Assembly (NCBI RefSeq): GCF_046197875.1
Contig: NZ_CP166991.1
Span: forward strand, 1,302,001 to 1,366,000
Direction: 5' to 3'
Origin: Methanobrevibacter_A acididurans
GTDB lineage: Archaea; Methanobacteriota; Methanobacteria; Methanobacteriales; Methanobacteriaceae
Length of the DNA: 64,000 bases
Every line of letters begins with the position of its first letter. Position 1 is the stretch's first letter. The notes below the pieces were generated by a model. The model ran no database searches, was not told where the DNA came from, and saw only the letters and a program-made list of their open reading frames with translations. Both the position numbers and the translations under genes were made by a program. Below, one piece after another: positions 60,363 to 64,000 of this stretch.

Positions 60363-61304
60363 TTAAAAATAATCTAAGTTAGGGCTATGACCTAACTCTT
60401 TTAAGAAAGTACAAGCCCGACAAACCTTATTTGATGAAGGTTCACCACAAATTTCACACCTATCAAATTCAAAAGGTTCAGTTAATTCTTCACGAATAAC
60501 TGGTCGCATTTTATCAAATCCTCTAAGTGTACTATACATTATTGTAGGATGTTCTGGTGTTAAATCTTTTAAAACATTACCTACTTCCATTCTGAAAGAT
60601 TGTTGAGCATAAGGACAACCATCTAAATGGATTTCTAAACCTTTAGATAAAGCATATAATCCAACTTCTCTTTCAGGAATTTCACGAAGTGGTTTGATCT
60701 TAGGAGTAAACAATTCACTTTTAGATTCTGTTATCGGACCAATTTTAACTAAATTTCCAATATTGCCTTCTAAATAATTCATTATTATAGCTTCAGCTTC
60801 ATCATCCAAATTATGACCAGTTGCAATTTTAGTTGCACCCATATCCCTTGCTGCACGATTTATTAACCATCGTCTAAAAACCCCACAGTAAGTACAAGCT
60901 CCTCTATGATCTGGAACATTCATAATCTCATCAAGATCTATATCAAAAGCATCTTTAAATGATAAAATTTGATGTTCTATCCCCAAACGTTTTGCATGTC
61001 TCTTAGCTATATCTACTCCTTCTTGACGATACCCCTTAATACCCTCATCAATTGTACATGCACATAACTCAATGAAATGTCTTTCAACATAAGAATTCAA
61101 AATTTCAAGTGTAGCTACACTATCTTTACCTCCAGATAACGCAACCATAACTTTATCTCCTTTTTGTAAAAGATTTTCTTTTTTAATTGTTTTAATAACC
61201 TTTTTCTCAATACTTTCTATAAAACAATCTTGACACAAGGCTTGTCCAGATGCTTTTCTTTTAATTACAATATTGGGGTTACCACATTTACTACATATAT
61301 CCAT
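60363..61304 (-). CDS. TtuA/Ncs6-like tRNA-thiolating PP-loop enzyme
   Basis: A 313-residue tRNA 2-thiouridine-type synthetase. The PP-loop SGGKDS is at 57-62; zinc ribbons open (CSKCGNPNIV) and close the protein (CEICGEPSSNKVCRAC). Conserved catalytic cysteines lie in CTYCGVF and CPYAQQSFR. Together with the diglycine carrier downstream it forms the U34 or U54 2-thiolation pair. Which tRNA position it modifies cannot be read from sequence. Start ambiguous between 61304 and 61313. Confidence 0.88.
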   Translation of the reverse strand: MDICSKCGNPNIVIKRKASGQALCQDCFIESIEKKVIKTIKKENLLQKGDKVMVALSGGKDSVATLEILNSYVERHFIELCACTIDEGIKGYRQEGVDIAKRHAKRLGIEHQILSFKDAFDIDLDEIMNVPDHRGACTYCGVFRRWLINRAARDMGATKIATGHNLDDEAEAIIMNYLEGNIGNLVKIGPITESKSELFTPKIKPLREIPEREVGLYALSKGLEIHLDGCPYAQQSFRMEVGNVLKDLTPEHPTIMYSTLRGFDKMRPVIREELTEPFEFDRCEICGEPSSNKVCRACTFLKELGHSPNLDYF

Positions 61305-61324
61305 ATTAATCATCTATTAAATTT

Positions 61325-62482
61325 TTACATTTGAACTACAAAATCAGCTAACTGATTAAGAGTGCTAACTTCAAATACTTTAGCACCAACATTTTCATAT
61401 AAACTAACACAGCTATCAACTACATCCCATTTATTTTTATCCTCAGGATTAAGTATAACAACTTTTTTACTGTCCCTTACTATATCTTGTAATACTTCAA
61501 CACTTGCAGGTATACCGTCAATTTTTGGACCTGCCCAATCACGACAATCAGATAATAAAACAACATAAGATTTATTATTTAATTTTGCTTGTTTCTTAAA
61601 TAAATTAAATGCTGAATACATATTACTAGTTCCATGAACCATCGCATTCCTCATACGTAAAGTTCTAACATCAGCAAAAGCATTTAATAAATAATCCTGT
61701 TTAAGTGCATCCGTTGTTTCAATAACTTTATTATCAAATTCAAAAACTCTTGAATTCTTAAAAGCTGTTTGACAGGAATACATTAACATGAAAAACCAAC
61801 TACTAATCCATTCACATGATCCACTTATATCATTTAAAAATAAATGTTCATTCTTATGTCTTTTAGGTTTAGCTTTAATTAACTCAACAGGAACTCCACC
61901 ATATTTAATATTTTTACGTATAGTTCTTCGAATATCAACTTTATTAGTTTTAGCTAATTTATTACGTCTAGATCTTTTATTAGCAATACGACGACCCAAT
62001 TGTTGACATAACTCCAACATTCTAGGATCAAATTTATTTAACTTTGTTAAATCTTTATTTAAAAGTTCACCTTCACGTTCTAAATTTTCTCTATCATCTA
62101 ATACAGGTGTCCCTGAAAGTTGTTTAATTTGTTCCATTCCCATTTTATTTGGTTTTTTATGAACTTTAGCATTCTTTTTCTTAATAACATACTTATTAGA
62201 TTTTCCACCAGCTTTACCTGCATTCATATTACTATTTTTTTTAACTTTCTTAGATTCATCAGTTAAAGGAGGTTTAATAAAGCATTGATCAAAAATTTCA
62301 TCAAATTTAATCATATCATATTTATCTTTAACATAAACACTTCTTAGAGCTCTTTTAAGTGAAACTAAATCATTCACACCCATAATTTCACAAGTATCTA
62401 ATGCAGTTTGTGTACTACGAATACTTACATTTAAACCTTTATCTCTAAGTTGATTAGACAAATATATTATTTTAGCTTTCAT
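61325..62482 (-). CDS. VWA-domain (CoxE-like) protein
   Basis: A 385-residue protein with a lysine-rich middle (about 80-125) and a C-terminal von Willebrand A domain whose MIDAS DxSxS motif is in NDISGSCEWISS (about 220-231). It resembles CoxE/YehP-type partners of MoxR ATPases. The start is the ATG at 62482; a second ATG lies two codons upstream. The MoxR ATPase gene precedes it by 37 bases. Confidence 0.85.
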   Translation of the reverse strand: MKAKIIYLSNQLRDKGLNVSIRSTQTALDTCEIMGVNDLVSLKRALRSVYVKDKYDMIKFDEIFDQCFIKPPLTDESKKVKKNSNMNAGKAGGKSNKYVIKKKNAKVHKKPNKMGMEQIKQLSGTPVLDDRENLEREGELLNKDLTKLNKFDPRMLELCQQLGRRIANKRSRRNKLAKTNKVDIRRTIRKNIKYGGVPVELIKAKPKRHKNEHLFLNDISGSCEWISSWFFMLMYSCQTAFKNSRVFEFDNKVIETTDALKQDYLLNAFADVRTLRMRNAMVHGTSNMYSAFNLFKKQAKLNNKSYVVLLSDCRDWAGPKIDGIPASVEVLQDIVRDSKKVVILNPEDKNKWDVVDSCVSLYENVGAKVFEVSTLNQLADFVVQM

Positions 62483-62519
62483 AAACATCAAAAAAATTAA
62501 TTCATTATTTATATAATTA

Positions 62520-63407
62520 TTATTGTTTGAAAATATCTTTCATAACTCTTTTTTTATCAGATTCACTTTTAACTGCTACACCTACACTATCTATAAGTGC
62601 TTGATCTACATTTTTAGTGTTTAAATTTTCTACACTATTAACCCAGTCTACAGTTGCTCTCACACTAGGTTTCTTAGTTAAGTTCAAATCACGAATACGA
62701 TGAACTAAATTAACCACCTTACGAGATAAACCATCATCAACTTCAGGTATTTTTGATTTAACAATTTTCATTTCACGTTCTACACTTGGATATGGAATAT
62801 ATAAAAATAAACATCTATCCTTAGTTTCATCCAGTAACATTCTTTGTGAATTACTTGTTAATATAACAATAAGATCATTATTTAATTGAAAAGTCCCTAA
62901 ATCATTTACTGTAACTTCTTTTTCACCTAATGCTTGTAATAAAAAACTTTCGACTTCTTCATCTGCTTTATCAATTTCATCTATTAACAATAATGAATCG
63001 TTTTCATTCATAAAAGCATTAAGTAATGGTCTTTTAATAAAATATTCATTATTAAAGATACTATTTTCATCTTGATTTTTTCCTTTAGATGATTCTAAGT
63101 GTAATAATTGTTTTTGATAATTCCATTCACCAATTATTTGTTCAAATGTTATTCCTTCATAACATTGTATACGGAAAAATTTCCTATTTAATGATTTAGC
63201 AATAGCTTTTGCTAATTCAGTTTTACCTACACCTGGAGGTCCTTCAATTAGTATAGGTTTATTTAAAGATAATGCTAAGAACATAGCTGTGGTTATTTCT
63301 TTATTACTAACATAACCAATTTCATTTAAATTTTTATCAATATTTTTAATTGTAATCTCATCTTTAACCAATTTAAAAACCTTTCTTATATTTTTTTTAT
63401 AATTCAA
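62520..63407 (-). CDS. MoxR-family AAA+ ATPase
   Basis: A 295-residue AAA+ ATPase. Walker A GPPGVGKTEL is at 56-65, Walker B LLIDEIDKAD at about 139-148, and the sensor region ILTSNSQRML lies near 188. MoxR ATPases act as chaperones with VWA partners, inserting metals or assembling complexes. Here the VWA partner follows directly. The client is unknown. Confidence 0.92.
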   Translation of the reverse strand: MNYKKNIRKVFKLVKDEITIKNIDKNLNEIGYVSNKEITTAMFLALSLNKPILIEGPPGVGKTELAKAIAKSLNRKFFRIQCYEGITFEQIIGEWNYQKQLLHLESSKGKNQDENSIFNNEYFIKRPLLNAFMNENDSLLLIDEIDKADEEVESFLLQALGEKEVTVNDLGTFQLNNDLIVILTSNSQRMLLDETKDRCLFLYIPYPSVEREMKIVKSKIPEVDDGLSRKVVNLVHRIRDLNLTKKPSVRATVDWVNSVENLNTKNVDQALIDSVGVAVKSESDKKRVMKDIFKQ

Positions 63408-63571
63408 TTAATATTATTATTAAAATTATTTTTTTTTAATAATTATAATATTCATTTTCTTTAAATAAATAGATTTGTTTTAAACAATTAAAACTAAAAA
63501 TGTTTTTTAAAACCAAAAAATAAAATACTAAAAATTATAAAAGATAATTAATAATTAATTTTACGAGCATA

Positions 63572-63811
63572 ATGAAAATGAATAAAAAAATAATAGGATT
63601 AATAATATTGTTTATAATAGTTTTAGGCGGATTCGCAATAAGTTCATTTTATTCAACTGACAACACCCAAAACAACACAAACAACCAAGAATTAAATGGA
63701 AATAATTCCATAACCAATGAATTAAACTGCATAATACCCTTAATTAATATAGGAGAAAATTTAAACATTCCATACAATAATCCAAATATGAAAATTAATA
63801 ATAATTCTTAA
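63572..63811 (+). CDS. Small secreted or membrane-anchored hypothetical protein
   Basis: A 79-residue protein with one hydrophobic N-terminal segment (about 5-26) followed by an Asn-rich low-complexity tail. No motif is recognised. The gene uses A- and Asn-rich codons. It may be a short membrane-anchored peptide; coding status is uncertain. Confidence 0.5.
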   Translation: MKMNKKIIGLIILFIIVLGGFAISSFYSTDNTQNNTNNQELNGNNSITNELNCIIPLINIGENLNIPYNNPNMKINNNS

Positions 63812-63869
63812 TTTTTAAAATAAATAAATTTAAAAAGAGCATAAGATAAAAAAAAATAATAAAATTTTT

Positions 63870-64000
63870 TTATCTAGTATTTTTATACCTAATTCTACCT
63901 GTTAAAGCTCTTAATATTGGTATTTCATTAAATACTAACATTGTAGCCCAAGTTAATAGTAAAATAAATATTCCAGATAATGGAATCATTAACCAAAAAT
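63870..64000 (-). CDS. Membrane protein, C-terminal end only (window edge)
   Basis: An open frame on the minus strand from the window edge to a TAA at 63870-63872. It reads a hydrophobic segment (IPLSGIFILLLTWATMLV) followed by the basic tail RALTGRIRYKNTR, the end of an integral membrane protein. About 43 residues are visible. The family cannot be named. Confidence 0.55.
   Translation of the reverse strand, partial: FWLMIPLSGIFILLLTWATMLVFNEIPILRALTGRIRYKNTR

Overview
The window is very AT-rich DNA from a methanogenic archaeon, most likely Methanobacteriales and plausibly Methanosphaera or a close relative. The evidence is an F420-dependent methylene-H4MPT reductase (mer), archaeal-type information genes (MCM helicase, aIF2 beta, NMD3-like protein, S17e, thermosome, NucS, archaeal TyrRS), the archaeal purine enzyme PurP, the GHMP-type archaeal shikimate kinase, the archaeosine enzyme RaSEA, and an archaeal rRNA operon. 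The genus is inferred from composition and gene content, not from a database search.

Layout. 0-5 kb: MscS channel, NadA, a MetX-like hydrolase, NucS and MntP. 5-11 kb: a flavodoxin/ferredoxin protein, a zinc-ribbon membrane protein, a nitrilase-family amidase, a MATE exporter with its MarR regulator, and a HEAT-repeat protein. 11-20 kb: Lhr helicase, flavodoxin, NfeD-like protein, a QueG-like Fe-S protein with an apparent frameshift, two membrane proteins, PurP, a phosphodiesterase, RlmE and a methyltransferase. 20-31 kb: thermosome, a cyclase-family protein, the lysine/threonine operon ask-dapA-dapB-asd followed by a coiled-coil winged-helix protein, then shikimate kinase, chorismate mutase and S17e. 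31-45 kb: SppA-like protease, small thioredoxin, MCM, aIF2 beta, NMD3-like protein, TyrRS, thymidylate kinase, U32 protein, MutS-like ATPase and a UbiB-family kinase.

45-52 kb is a complete minus-strand rRNA operon: 16S, tRNA-Ala(TGC), 23S, then two identical tandem 5S genes. Downstream lies a compact, strongly folded, unidentified segment with its own terminator-like end, which I propose as a non-coding RNA. Inverted complementary segments around 16S and 23S look like the archaeal pre-rRNA processing stems, and palindromes surround the likely operon promoter.

52-64 kb: radical SAM protein, Mer, RaSEA, a DUF308 protein, a TmcAL-like nucleotidyltransferase, a DUF1932 dehydrogenase, CcdA with a membrane-anchored thioredoxin, then a minus-strand cluster (MoxR ATPase, VWA protein, TtuA/Ncs6-like thiolase, MoaD/ThiS-like sulfur carrier, DUF89 protein). 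The window ends in a membrane-protein gene cut by the edge.

The most unusual signals are the candidate ncRNA near 45.4-45.5 kb, the -1 frameshift in the QueG-like gene, the palindromes at the rRNA promoter, the hairpin leader of the aspartokinase operon and a sharp change of strand composition inside the MutS-like gene. No CRISPR array, insertion sequence or prophage was seen. Most genes are ordinary core genes.
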